From the NCBI RefSeq assembly GCF_026625765.1, contig NZ_CP113062.1, positions 2,666,001 through 2,730,000 on the forward strand: a stretch of 64,000 nucleotides of DNA. Direction: 5' to 3'. Numbering within the stretch: position 1 is the first letter of the stretch; each line of letters begins with the position of its first letter. Positions 33,679 through 42,990 of the stretch are shown piece by piece. The stretch comes from Frigoribacterium sp. SL97. Lineage in GTDB: Bacteria; Actinomycetota; Actinomycetes; Actinomycetales; Microbacteriaceae. The translations under genes were made by a program, and so were the position numbers. The notes beneath the pieces were generated by a model, which did no database searches, was not told the origin of the DNA, and was given only the letters and a program-made list of their open reading frames with translations.

Positions 33679-34820
33679 CCACACTCGTGACGAACGCAGC
33701 ACAGACGGCACCCGCCCCCACGACCCCCTCCGACTCCCCCGTCGGCCTCTTCGACCCCATCACCCTGCGCGGCCAGGCCTTCCGCAACCGCCTCTGGGTC
33801 GCGCCGATGTGCCAGTACTCGGCCGAGCTCGAGGACGGCGTCCCCACCGACTGGCATCTCGTCCACCTGGGCTCGCTCGCCCGAGGAGGCGCGGGTGCGG
33901 TCATCGCCGAGGCCACGTCGGTCACGCCCGAGGGTCGCATCTCGCCGCAGGACCTCGGTCTCTGGAACGACGCCCAGGTCGAGGCGTTCCGCCCGATCAC
34001 GTCCTTCATCCGCTCGCAGGGTTCCGTGCCCGGCGTCCAGCTCGCGCACGCCGGCCGCAAGGCCTCGACCTTCCGCCCGTGGAGCGAGACGCAGGGCACC
34101 GTCCCCGCCGAGCAGGGCGGCTGGACCACGGTCGCTCCGTCGGCCGTCGCCTTCGAGGGCTACGACGAGCCCGTCGCGTTGACCACCGAGGCGGTGAGCG
34201 ACCTCGTCGAGGCGTTCCGCGTCGCCGCGCGCCGCTCGATCGACGCCGGCTTCGAACTGATCGAACTGCACGCCGCCCACGGCTACCTGCTGCACCAGTT
34301 CCTCTCGCCGCTGAGCAACTCGCGCGACGACCAGTACGGCGGGTCGCTCGAGAACCGTGCGCGCTTCCTGCTCGAGGTCGTCGCGGCCGTCCGGGCCGAG
34401 GTCGGCGACGAGTACCCGTTGCTCGTCCGTTTCTCGGCCACCGACTGGGCCGACGGCGGCTGGGACGAGGACGACACCGCCACCGTCGCGGCCTGGGCGC
34501 ACGAGGCCGGCGCCGACCTGTTCGACATCTCGACCGGCGGCCTCGTCGCCGGCGTGAGCATCCCCGTGGGCCTCGGCTACCAGGTGCGCTTCGCCGAGCA
34601 CGTCCGGACGCAGGGGCGCGTCGAGACCGGCGCCGTCGGCCTCATCGTCGGCGCCGAGCAGGCGAACGAGGTCGTGGCCAGTGGCCAGGCCGACGTCGTG
34701 CTGATGGCGCGCGAGTTCCTGCGCGACCCGCACTTCCCGCTCCGCGCCGCGGCCGAGCTCGGGATCGAGCTCGACTACACGCCGCCGCAGTACCAGCGGG
34801 CGCCGTTCCGCGCGCACTGA
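33675..34820 (+). CDS. NADH:flavin oxidoreductase, Old Yellow Enzyme (YqjM type)
   Basis: 381-residue FMN TIM barrel. RLWVAPMCQYSAELEDGVP is the YqjM-type start, GVQLAHAGRKAST carries the substrate-binding region, FELIELHAAHGYLLHQFLSP has the His/His active-site region, SNSRDDQYGGSLENRARF is the family signature, and ADVVLMAREFLRDP binds the phosphate. It reduces activated C=C bonds. A GAGGAGGCGCGGGT word lies inside at 33883-33896. Confidence 0.93.
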   Translation: MTTLVTNAAQTAPAPTTPSDSPVGLFDPITLRGQAFRNRLWVAPMCQYSAELEDGVPTDWHLVHLGSLARGGAGAVIAEATSVTPEGRISPQDLGLWNDAQVEAFRPITSFIRSQGSVPGVQLAHAGRKASTFRPWSETQGTVPAEQGGWTTVAPSAVAFEGYDEPVALTTEAVSDLVEAFRVAARRSIDAGFELIELHAAHGYLLHQFLSPLSNSRDDQYGGSLENRARFLLEVVAAVRAEVGDEYPLLVRFSATDWADGGWDEDDTATVAAWAHEAGADLFDISTGGLVAGVSIPVGLGYQVRFAEHVRTQGRVETGAVGLIVGAEQANEVVASGQADVVLMAREFLRDPHFPLRAAAELGIELDYTPPQYQRAPFRAH

Positions 34821-34874
34821 ACCGGGCGCGGCCGGCCGAGCACGGCCAGCCGCCCGGGGGCCGTGACGGTCCCG

Positions 34875-34932
34875 GACGACGCGACCCGCGCCTCCTCACC
34901 CCTCGGGGTCAGGAGGCGCGGGTCGTGTCGTC
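34875..34932. terminator. Bidirectional inverted repeat (AGGAGGCGCGG family)
   Basis: Arms of 22 bases, 34875-34896 and 34911-34932, match with one mismatch; both contain ACCCGCGCCTCCT or its complement. The 14-base loop is itself a small hairpin (ACCCC-TC-GGGGT). It lies between the convergent OYE and HlyC/CorC-family genes. Confidence 0.75.
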
Positions 34933-34945
34933 TGCGCGGGCTCGC

Positions 34946-35986
34946 TCAGCGACGCCGGGTCGCGTCCTGGACCTCGCCGATCAGCTCTTCGAGGATGTCC
35001 TCGAGGAACAGCACGCCGCGCGTGGCACCGGTCTCGTCGAACGAGCGGGCGACGTGGACGCCGCTGCGGCGCATGGTCGCCAGGGCGTCCTCGAGCTCGG
35101 TCCCCTGGAAGATCGAGATCAGCTGACGGATGCGCTTCGGCGGCACCGGGTCGGCGAACTCGTCCTCGTCGAGGTCGATGACGTCCTTGAGGTGCAGGTA
35201 CCCCGTGGGGTCGCCGCCGTCGTCGACCAGCACGTACCGCGAGAAGCCGCGTTGGGCGACCGCCCGCTCGACGTCGTGCGGCGTGGCGTCCTCGGGCAGG
35301 GTGACGAGCTCGGCCATCGGGACGGCCGTCTGCGCGACGGTCTTCTCGGTGAACTCGAACGCCGCGCGCACCGTGCCGGTCGCGTCGGTGATCATGCCCT
35401 CGCGCTGCGACTGGGCGACGATCGTCGCGACCTCGTCGACCGTGTAGGCGCTGGTCGCCTCGTCCTTCGGCTCGACCTTGAAGGCCCGCAGCACGGCGTT
35501 GGCCGAGTGGTTGAGGGCCAGCACGACCACGTGCAGGACGCGCGCGATCGCCACGAGCGGCGGGGCCAGCAGGAGGGCGGCACGGTCCGGGAGGGAGAAC
35601 GAGATGTTCTTCGGCACCATCTCGCCGAACACGACGTGCAGGAACGACACGAGCACGAGCGTGATGACGAAGCCGACGACGCTGACCAGCTCGGGGCTGA
35701 GCCCGGTCCAGGCGAGCGGCCCCTCGAGCAGGTGGTGGATCGAGGGCTCGGACACGTTGAGGATCAGCAGAGAGCAGATGGTGATGCCGAGCTGCGTCGT
35801 CGCGAGCATCATCGTCGCGTGTTCCATGGCCCACAGCGTGGTCTTCGCCGCGCGACTGCCGGCCTCGGCCTTGGGCTCGATCTGCGAACGACGAGCCGAG
35901 ATGACGGCGAACTCGGCGGCCACGAAGAACGCGTTGCCGGCCAACAACACGACGAGCCAGACGATGCCCCACCAGTCGCTGCTCAT
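34946..35986 (-). CDS. CNNM-domain/HlyC-CorC family membrane protein
   Basis: 346 residues. A DUF21/CNNM membrane part with about three or four helices (residues 1-150, AEFAVISARRSQIEPKAEAG), then two CBS domains (residues 190-330). The family includes Mg/Co efflux proteins. The C-terminal CorC_HlyC domain seen in the partner gene is absent here. Its ATG overlaps the partner's stop. Confidence 0.87.
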   Translation of the reverse strand: MSSDWWGIVWLVVLLAGNAFFVAAEFAVISARRSQIEPKAEAGSRAAKTTLWAMEHATMMLATTQLGITICSLLILNVSEPSIHHLLEGPLAWTGLSPELVSVVGFVITLVLVSFLHVVFGEMVPKNISFSLPDRAALLLAPPLVAIARVLHVVVLALNHSANAVLRAFKVEPKDEATSAYTVDEVATIVAQSQREGMITDATGTVRAAFEFTEKTVAQTAVPMAELVTLPEDATPHDVERAVAQRGFSRYVLVDDGGDPTGYLHLKDVIDLDEDEFADPVPPKRIRQLISIFQGTELEDALATMRRSGVHVARSFDETGATRGVLFLEDILEELIGEVQDATRRR

Positions 35987-37434
35987 CGGGTCACCTCTCT
36001 CGTGCGGACCGCGCGACGGTCGTCCTCGACGCCCGTGCGCACCTTCTCGGGCAGCACCTTCGGGTCGCGTCGGCCCGACCGGTCGCGCTCGTCACGCCCG
36101 TCGCGGCGGCCCGGCTCGGTCGCCGTGGCCTCGACCACGTCGTCGGGCGTGGGCGTGAAGCGGATGCGATCGATGCGCCGCCCGTCGAGCCGCCCGACGC
36201 GGAACGCGCCGTCGTCGGTCTCGACGACGTCGCCGACCTTGGGCAGGCGGCCCAGCTCGCTCATCAGCCAGCCGCCGACGGTCTCGTAGGGGCCGTCCTC
36301 CGGCACCTTGACCGAGGCGCGCTCGAGCAGCTCGTCGGGACGCAGCAGACCGGGGAAGGTCAGCCAGTTGCGCGACCGGACGACGTCGACCCGGCTGCGG
36401 TCGTGTTCGTCGCTGACCTCGCCGACGAGCTCCTCGATGAGGTCCTCGAGGGTGACGACACCGGCGGTGCCGCCGTACTCGTCGACGACGACGGCCATCT
36501 GGTAGCCGCGACCCCGCACCTCGCCCAGCAGGTTGTCGAGGGTCATCGTCTCGGGGACGCGGACGGCATCGGTCAGCAAGGCGGACACGGGCACGTCGGC
36601 CCGCTTCTCGCGCGGCACCGAGACGGCCTGCTTGACGTGGACCAGGCCCACGACGTCGTCGATGCCGTCGTCGGTCACCGGGAACCGCGAGTAGCCGGTG
36701 CGTCGCGCCAGTTCGAGGACGGTCTCGGCCGAGTCGCCGCGCGCGACGGTCGAGAGCCGGGGCCGCGGGGTCATGACGTCGGACGCGGTGTGGTCGCTGA
36801 ACACGAGCGTGCGGGCGAGCAGGGTCGCCGTGTCACGGTCGAGGCTGCCCTCCGTGGCCGAGCGTCGCACCAGCGACGACAGCTCTTCAGCCGTCCGGGC
36901 GCCCGACAGCTCTTCTTTCGGTTCGATGCCCATGGCGCGCAGCACGGCGTTGGCCGTGTTGTTGAGCAGGGCGACCGCGGGCTTGAACACCGTGGTGAAC
37001 AAGACCTGGAACGGGATGACCAGCTTCGCCGTCTTCAGCGGCAGGGCCAGGGCGAAGTTCTTGGGCACGAGCTCGCCGATGATCATCGACAGCAGGGTCG
37101 CGACGACGATCGAGACGATCGGGGCACCGACCGCGACGACCCCCTCGGGCACGCCGACCGCGGTGAGCGGCGGCGACAGGAGGCGCGAGATCGCGGGCTC
37201 CATCGTGTAGCCGGTCAGGAGGGTCGTGAGCGTGATGCCGAGCTGGGCGCTCGACAGGTGCGTCGACGTGATGCGCAGCGCCCCGATGGTCGGGGCGAGC
37301 CCCTTCTCACCTCGGGACTGACGGGCCTCGAGGTCGGACCGGTCGAGGTTCACCAACGAGAACTCGCTGGCGACGAAGAGTCCGGTGCCCACGGTGAGCA
37401 GCAGGCCGAAGGCGAGCAGTATCCACTCGTTCAC
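35983..37434 (-). CDS. CNNM-domain/HlyC-CorC family membrane protein, long form
   Basis: 483 residues. CNNM membrane domain (residues 1-190, VASEFSLVNLDRSDLEARQS), CBS pair (residues 200-335, ending MAVVVDEYGGTAGVVTLEDL) and the CorC_HlyC domain (residues 350-430). The C-terminal 40 residues are an Arg/Asp-rich tail. With the short paralogue downstream it forms a two-gene operon; such pairs are thought to act together in divalent cation handling. Confidence 0.88.
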   Translation of the reverse strand: MNEWILLAFGLLLTVGTGLFVASEFSLVNLDRSDLEARQSRGEKGLAPTIGALRITSTHLSSAQLGITLTTLLTGYTMEPAISRLLSPPLTAVGVPEGVVAVGAPIVSIVVATLLSMIIGELVPKNFALALPLKTAKLVIPFQVLFTTVFKPAVALLNNTANAVLRAMGIEPKEELSGARTAEELSSLVRRSATEGSLDRDTATLLARTLVFSDHTASDVMTPRPRLSTVARGDSAETVLELARRTGYSRFPVTDDGIDDVVGLVHVKQAVSVPREKRADVPVSALLTDAVRVPETMTLDNLLGEVRGRGYQMAVVVDEYGGTAGVVTLEDLIEELVGEVSDEHDRSRVDVVRSRNWLTFPGLLRPDELLERASVKVPEDGPYETVGGWLMSELGRLPKVGDVVETDDGAFRVGRLDGRRIDRIRFTPTPDDVVEATATEPGRRDGRDERDRSGRRDPKVLPEKVRTGVEDDRRAVRTREVTR

Positions 37435-37591
37435 CGGGTTCCGTCACCCCGCTCGGAGGGCATGGCGCCCGAGGTCAGGAGGCGCGGCGTGCGATGGTGC
37501 GTGGGTGCGGTCGTCTGAGACGGAGGGTCATCCATAGACGGGAGATCTTACGGCACGTGCACGCTTTCCGTCGCTCGACCTCGGCCCCGTC

Positions 37592-39028
37592 TCACCAGCT
37601 GACGGGGAGCGCCTTGCCCTCTTCGTAGCCGGCCGCCGACTGGACGCCGACGAGCGCTCGCTCGGCGAACTCGGGGACCGACCGAGCCCCCGCGTAGGTG
37701 AAGGAGCTGCGGACGCCCGAGGTGATCATGTCGAGGAGGTCCTCGACTCCGGGACGCAGCGGGTCGAGGTAGATCTTCGACGACGAGATGCCCTCGGCGA
37801 AGAGCGTCTTGCGGGCCAGTTCGTAGGGGTCGAGGCGCTCGAAGCGACCGCGCACGGCCTTGGTCGAGGCCATGCCCCAGCTCTCTTTGTAGAGGCCGCG
37901 CTCGTCGCTCGCCAGCTCGCCCGGCGCCTCGATGGTGCCGGCGAACCACGAGCCGATCATCACCGACGACGCACCCGCCGCGAGGGCGAGCGCGACGTCG
38001 CGGGGGTAGCGCACCCCGCCGTCGGCCCAGACGTGCGCGCCGAGGGCACGGGCGGTGGCGGCCGTCTCGAGCACGGCCGAGAACTGGGGGCGGCCGACGG
38101 CCGTCATCATGCGGGTGGTGCACATGGCGCCCGGCCCGACGCCGACCTTGACGATCGAGGCGCCGGCCGCGACGAGGTGGCGGACGGCCTCCTCGGTGAC
38201 CACGTTGCCGGCGACGATCGGCAGGCCCAGGCCGAGGGCCGAGACCGCCTTGATGGCCCGGATCATGCCGTCCTGGTCGCCGTGGGCCGTGTCGATCACG
38301 AGCACGTCGACGCCCGCGGCGGCGAGTGCCCTCGCCTTGCCGGCGACGTCGCCGTTGATGCCGACCGCCGCGGCGACGCGCAACCGGCCGTCGGCGTCGA
38401 CCGCGGGCTGGTAGATCGTCGACCGCAGCGCGCTCTTGCGGCTCACCGTGCCGACGACCCGACCGTGCCGCAGCACGGGCCCGAAGTGGATGTCGGCCGC
38501 GACCATGCGGTCGAAGGCGTCGCGGGGGCTGTCGACGTCGTCCGCGTCGAGCGAGGTCAGGGCGCCGTGCAGCAGGTCGCCGAGCACCGCGTCCCGCGGG
38601 GCCGTGGCCAGGCGCGAGGTGGCGATGCAGCCGAGGTACGCCCCCGTGCCGTCGTGCAGGACGATGCCGTGGCCCTCGACGGCCGGGACGACGGAGAGCG
38701 CCTGCTCGACGGTCTGCCCCGCGTCGAGCGAGTACGGCGTGTCGTAGTCGACGGGCTGGTCCTTGACCCAACGGATCGCGGCGTCGAGGTCTTGCAGGTG
38801 CATGTCCTGCGGCAACACGCCGAGGCCGCCCCGACGCGCCAGCGTCGCCGCCAGGCGCGGGCCCGTGACCGAGTTCATGTTGGCCGACACGATCGGGATC
38901 GTGGCACCGGTGCCGTCGCCCGGGGAGAGGGACACGTCGAGCCTGCTGGTGATCGACGACCGGCTCGGGACGAGGAACACGTCGGAGTAGGTCAGATCGT
39001 GCGTGGGGGTCGTCTCGTAGAACCGCAT
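37592..39028 (-). CDS. guaB1: GuaB1-family IMP dehydrogenase-related protein (GMP reductase)
   Basis: 478 residues. IMPDH/GMPR TIM barrel with catalytic Cys loop VGVGPGAMCTTRMMTAVG, two CBS domains inserted near residues 95-210, and VIDTAHGDQDGMIRAIK. Mycobacterial GuaB1 has been shown to act as GMP reductase, recycling GMP to IMP, and this start (MRFYETTPTHDLTYSDVFLV) fits that group. Monocistronic; a gap of 157 bases separates it from the CNNM operon and includes an AGGAGGCGCGG at 37477-37487. Confidence 0.9.
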   Translation of the reverse strand: MRFYETTPTHDLTYSDVFLVPSRSSITSRLDVSLSPGDGTGATIPIVSANMNSVTGPRLAATLARRGGLGVLPQDMHLQDLDAAIRWVKDQPVDYDTPYSLDAGQTVEQALSVVPAVEGHGIVLHDGTGAYLGCIATSRLATAPRDAVLGDLLHGALTSLDADDVDSPRDAFDRMVAADIHFGPVLRHGRVVGTVSRKSALRSTIYQPAVDADGRLRVAAAVGINGDVAGKARALAAAGVDVLVIDTAHGDQDGMIRAIKAVSALGLGLPIVAGNVVTEEAVRHLVAAGASIVKVGVGPGAMCTTRMMTAVGRPQFSAVLETAATARALGAHVWADGGVRYPRDVALALAAGASSVMIGSWFAGTIEAPGELASDERGLYKESWGMASTKAVRGRFERLDPYELARKTLFAEGISSSKIYLDPLRPGVEDLLDMITSGVRSSFTYAGARSVPEFAERALVGVQSAAGYEEGKALPVSW

Positions 39029-39150
39029 GGGTCCACGGTAATCCCTGTGAGTCGTCCCGCCGAGGACCGGCCGTTTGCGCTTAAGGTGGAGGGGGTGGGC
39101 GTCGCAGCCCACGCACTGATCAACAATCAACGGAGAGTGGGCGATCGGCT

Positions 39151-42100
39151 GTGTCAAGCCACGTGACCGGTACAACTGACGACGGCGCTGCAGCCGAGTT
39201 CGGGGCCAACGAGTGGCTCGTCGACGAGCTCTACGAGCAGTGGGTGGTCGACAAGAACTCGGTCGACGAGTCGTGGTGGCCGATCCTCGAGGCCTACACG
39301 CCGCCCGAGGGCGGATCAGCCCCCACGTCGCCCTCCGCACCGTCCGTCGAGACCGCACCCGCGCCTCCTGCGTCGTCCGCTGCCGCTCCGGCCGCTGAGG
39401 CGACCGCACCCGCCGCCGCTGCGACCGCCGGCCAGAAGGCCGCCGCGCGCACCACCTCGGTCGAGCCGGCGGCGAAGCCGATCCCGGCCCAGGTGCCCGA
39501 CAAGGCCAAGGCGAAGCCCGCCTCGGCCGGCGAGCAGCCCACGCCCGAGGCCGAGAACGTGGTCTCACCGCTGCGCGGCATGGCCAAGTCCCTCGCCACG
39601 AACATGGACGCCAGCCTCACCGTGCCCACCGCGACGAGCGTCCGCACGATCCCGGCGAAGCTGATGATCGACAACCGCATCGTCATCAACAACCACCTCA
39701 AGCGCGCCCGCGGCGGCAAGGTGTCGTTCACCCATCTGATCGGTTGGGCCCTGGTCCAGGCCCTGAAAGAGTTCCCCAGCCAGAACGTCTTCTACGACGA
39801 GGTCGACGGCAAGCCGTCGGTCGTCACCCCCGCGCACGTCAACCTCGGCCTCGCGATCGACATCCCGAAGCCCGACGGCACCCGGGCCCTGCTCGTTCCC
39901 GGCATCAAGAAGGCCGAAGAGATGCACTTCGGCGAGTTCCTGACCGCCTACGAGGACATCGTCAAGCGCGCCCGCGACAACAAGCTCGCCGCGGCGGACT
40001 TCCAGGGCAACACGATCTCGCTGACCAATCCCGGCGGCATCGGCACCGTCCACAGCGTGCCCCGCCTGATGAAGGGCGCGGGCGCCATCATCGGTGCCGG
40101 TGCACTCGACTACCCGGCCGAGTTCCAGGGGTCGGCCTCGAAGACGCTCGTCGAGCTGGGCATCGGCAAGACCATCACGCTCACCAGCACCTACGACCAC
40201 CGGGTCATCCAGGGGGCGGGCTCGGGCGAGTTCCTCAAGAAGGTGCACGAGCTGCTGATCGGGCAGCGCGGCTTCTACGAGGACATCTTCGCGGCGCTGC
40301 GCATCCCCTACGAGCCGATCCACTGGAACGCCGACATCAACGTCAACCTGGCCGAGCGCGTCAGCAAGACGGCCCGCGTCCAGGAGCTGATCAACAGCTA
40401 CCGCGTGCGCGGCCACCTGATGGCCGACATCGACCCGCTCGAGTACCGCCAGCGCACGCACCCCGACCTCGCGATCGAGAGCCACGGGCTCACCTTCTGG
40501 GACCTCGACCGCGAGTTCGTCACCGGTGGCCTGGGCGGCCGTACCCACGCCCTCTTGCGCGACATCCTCGGCATCCTGCGCGACTCGTACTGCCGCACCA
40601 TCGGCGTCGAGTACATGCACATCCAGGATCCCGCGCAGCGCAAGTGGATCCAGGACCACCTCGAGGTGCCCTACACGAAGCCCTCGCACGACGAGCAGAT
40701 GCGCATCCTCGCGAAGCTCAACGAGGCCGAGGCCTTCGAGACCTTCCTGCAGACGAAGTACGTCGGCCAGAAGCGCTTCAGCCTCGAGGGCGGCGAGTCC
40801 ACCATCTCGCTGCTCGACACGGTCATGCAGCACGCCGCCCGCGAAGGCCTCGACGAGGTCGCCATCGGCATGGCCCACCGCGGCCGCCTCAACGTGCTGA
40901 CGAACATCGCCGGCAAGACCTACGGTCAGATCTTCCGCGAGTTCGAGGGCACGCAAGACCCCAAGACCGTGCAGGGCTCGGGCGACGTCAAGTACCACCT
41001 CGGCACCGAGGGCGAGTTCACGAGTGCCGTCGGCGAGACCATCCCCGTGTACCTGGCCGCGAACCCGTCGCACCTCGAGGCCGGCGACGGCGTGCTCGAG
41101 GGCATCGTGCGCGCCAAGCAGGACCGTGGGACGCCCGGGGCCTTCAGCACGTTGCCGATCCTGATCCACGGTGACGCGGCCATGGCCGGCCAGGGCGTCG
41201 TGGTCGAGACGCTGCAGATGTCGCAGCTGCGCGGTTACCGCGTCGGCGGCACCATCCACATCGTCATCAACAACCAGGTGGGCTTCACCACCCCGCCGTC
41301 CGAGTCGCGCACGTCGGTGTACTCGACCGATGTCGCGAAGACGATCCAGGCTCCGATCTTCCACGTGAACGGCGACGACCCCGAGGCCGTGGCCCGCGTC
41401 GCCGAGCTCGCGTTCTCGTACCGTCAGCAGTTCAAGCGCGACATCGTCATCGACCTCGTGTGCTACCGCCGACGCGGTCACAACGAGGGAGACGACCCCT
41501 CGATGACCCAGCCGCTGATGTACAACCTCATCGAGCAGAAGCGCTCGGTGCGCACCCTCTACACCGAGGCCCTCGTCGGCCGGGGCGACATCACGCAAGA
41601 CGAGTACGACGGGGCGCACCGGGACTTCCAGGAGCGCCTCGAGCGCGCCTTCGCCGAGACGCACGCCGCGCAGACGGGGTCGATCCCCGTCGTGACGAAC
41701 GACGACGGTGACGTCGCCGACCTCGAGCGTCCCGTCGCCCAGCAGGACGACGCCCGGGGCGAACCCGAGACCACGGGGGTGTCGCTCGAGCTCGTCCACG
41801 ACATCGGTGACGCCCACGACAACCCGCCGGCCGGGTTCTCGGTCCACCCCAAGCTGCAGCAGTTGCTCAAGAAGCGCGTCGACATGAGCCGCAACGGCGG
41901 CATCGACTGGGCCTTCGCCGAGCTGCTCGCCTTCGGCTCGCTGCTCACCGAGGGCACCCCCGTGCGCCTCGCGGGCCAGGACAGCCGACGCGGCACCTTC
42001 GTGCAGCGGCACTCGGTGCTGCACGACCGCGAGAACGGCCAGGAGTGGCTGCCGCTGCAGAACGTCGCCGACAACCAGGCGAAGCTCTGGATCTACGACT

Positions 42101-42924
42101 CGCTGCTCAGCGAGTACGCGGCCATGGCGTTCGAGTACGGCTACTCGGTCGAGCGGGCCGACGCGCTCGTGCTGTGGGAGGCGCAGTTCGGCGACTTCAG
42201 CAACGGCGCCCAGACGGTCATCGACGAGTTCATCTCGTCGGCCGAGCAGAAGTGGGGTCAGCGCTCGAGCGTCGTCCTGCTGCTGCCGCACGGCTACGAG
42301 GGGCAGGGCCCCGACCACTCGTCCGCCCGCATGGAACGCTTCCTGCAGCTCTGCGCCGAGGACAACATGACGATCGCGCGGCCTTCCACACCCGCGTCGT
42401 ACTTCCACCTGTTGCGTCGTCAGGCCTACGCCCGCCCGCGTCGTCCGCTCGTGGTCTTCACCCCGAAGGCCATGCTGCGGTTGCGTGGAGCGACCAGCGG
42501 GGTCGACGCCTTCACCTCGGGTCGCTTCGAGCCGGTGCTCGACTGCACGCGGGTCTCCGAGCCCGAGTCGACCAAGCGCGTCGTGCTGCACAGCGGCAAG
42601 ATCCACTACGACCTCTCGACCGAGCTCGACAAGCGAGGCGTGCAGAACGACGTCGCGCTCGTCCGCCTCGAGCAGCTCTACCCGCTGCCCCTCGACGAGA
42701 TCCGCCGCGTGCTCGACCGCTACCCGTCCGCCGAACTCGTCTGGGCGCAAGAAGAGCCCGAGAACCAGGGCGCCTGGCCGTTCGTCGTGCTCGAGCTGCA
42801 GAAGCACCTCGATCGACAGATCCGCGTGGCGTCGCGTCCCGCGTCGGCCTCGCCGGCCGCCGGCTCGAACAAGGCGAGCGCTGCGCAGCAGGCGACCCTG
42901 ATCGCCGAGGCGCTCGACCTGTAG
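39151..42924 (+). CDS. kgd: Multifunctional 2-oxoglutarate decarboxylase/dehydrogenase E1 with succinyltransferase domain (Kgd/OdhA)
   Basis: 1257 residues. TCA-cycle enzyme: thiamine-diphosphate decarboxylase of 2-oxoglutarate fused to an E2-type acyltransferase, the actinobacterial arrangement. An N-terminal E1 peptide (ANEWLVDELYEQWVVDKNSV), an Ala/Pro-rich linker (residues 50-130), an E2 core (residues 135-370, STYDHRVIQGAGSGEFLKK), and the E1 part with GMAHRGRLNVLTNIAGKTYG, HGDAAMAGQGVVVETLQM and the C-terminal transketolase half. No lipoyl domain is present, as usual for this family. GTG 39151 is the start. The stop is followed by a perfect inverted repeat. Confidence 0.97.
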   Translation: MSSHVTGTTDDGAAAEFGANEWLVDELYEQWVVDKNSVDESWWPILEAYTPPEGGSAPTSPSAPSVETAPAPPASSAAAPAAEATAPAAAATAGQKAAARTTSVEPAAKPIPAQVPDKAKAKPASAGEQPTPEAENVVSPLRGMAKSLATNMDASLTVPTATSVRTIPAKLMIDNRIVINNHLKRARGGKVSFTHLIGWALVQALKEFPSQNVFYDEVDGKPSVVTPAHVNLGLAIDIPKPDGTRALLVPGIKKAEEMHFGEFLTAYEDIVKRARDNKLAAADFQGNTISLTNPGGIGTVHSVPRLMKGAGAIIGAGALDYPAEFQGSASKTLVELGIGKTITLTSTYDHRVIQGAGSGEFLKKVHELLIGQRGFYEDIFAALRIPYEPIHWNADINVNLAERVSKTARVQELINSYRVRGHLMADIDPLEYRQRTHPDLAIESHGLTFWDLDREFVTGGLGGRTHALLRDILGILRDSYCRTIGVEYMHIQDPAQRKWIQDHLEVPYTKPSHDEQMRILAKLNEAEAFETFLQTKYVGQKRFSLEGGESTISLLDTVMQHAAREGLDEVAIGMAHRGRLNVLTNIAGKTYGQIFREFEGTQDPKTVQGSGDVKYHLGTEGEFTSAVGETIPVYLAANPSHLEAGDGVLEGIVRAKQDRGTPGAFSTLPILIHGDAAMAGQGVVVETLQMSQLRGYRVGGTIHIVINNQVGFTTPPSESRTSVYSTDVAKTIQAPIFHVNGDDPEAVARVAELAFSYRQQFKRDIVIDLVCYRRRGHNEGDDPSMTQPLMYNLIEQKRSVRTLYTEALVGRGDITQDEYDGAHRDFQERLERAFAETHAAQTGSIPVVTNDDGDVADLERPVAQQDDARGEPETTGVSLELVHDIGDAHDNPPAGFSVHPKLQQLLKKRVDMSRNGGIDWAFAELLAFGSLLTEGTPVRLAGQDSRRGTFVQRHSVLHDRENGQEWLPLQNVADNQAKLWIYDSLLSEYAAMAFEYGYSVERADALVLWEAQFGDFSNGAQTVIDEFISSAEQKWGQRSSVVLLLPHGYEGQGPDHSSARMERFLQLCAEDNMTIARPSTPASYFHLLRRQAYARPRRPLVVFTPKAMLRLRGATSGVDAFTSGRFEPVLDCTRVSEPESTKRVVLHSGKIHYDLSTELDKRGVQNDVALVRLEQLYPLPLDEIRRVLDRYPSAELVWAQEEPENQGAWPFVVLELQKHLDRQIRVASRPASASPAAGSNKASAAQQATLIAEALDL

Positions 42925-42939
42925 ACGGTCCTCGCCCGC

Positions 42940-42983
42940 ACGACCGTGGCCGCGCCTCCTTCAGGAGGCGCGGCCACGGTCGT
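42940..42983. terminator. Perfect 21-base inverted repeat after kgd
   Basis: Arms 42940-42960 and 42963-42983 are exactly complementary over 21 bases with a 2-base centre (TC); each contains CCGCGCCTCCT or AGGAGGCGCGG. Expected to fold very stably in RNA and, in supercoiled DNA, to extrude as a cruciform. Confidence 0.8.
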
Positions 42984-42990
42984 CTCGCGC

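Noticed and set aside
39565..42807. A 1080-codon open frame on the minus strand opposite kgd
   Set aside because: Antisense to a gene with firm homology. Such long frames come from the strong G/C bias at codon third positions; the product is a repetitive Arg/Val/Asp/Gly composition with no motif.
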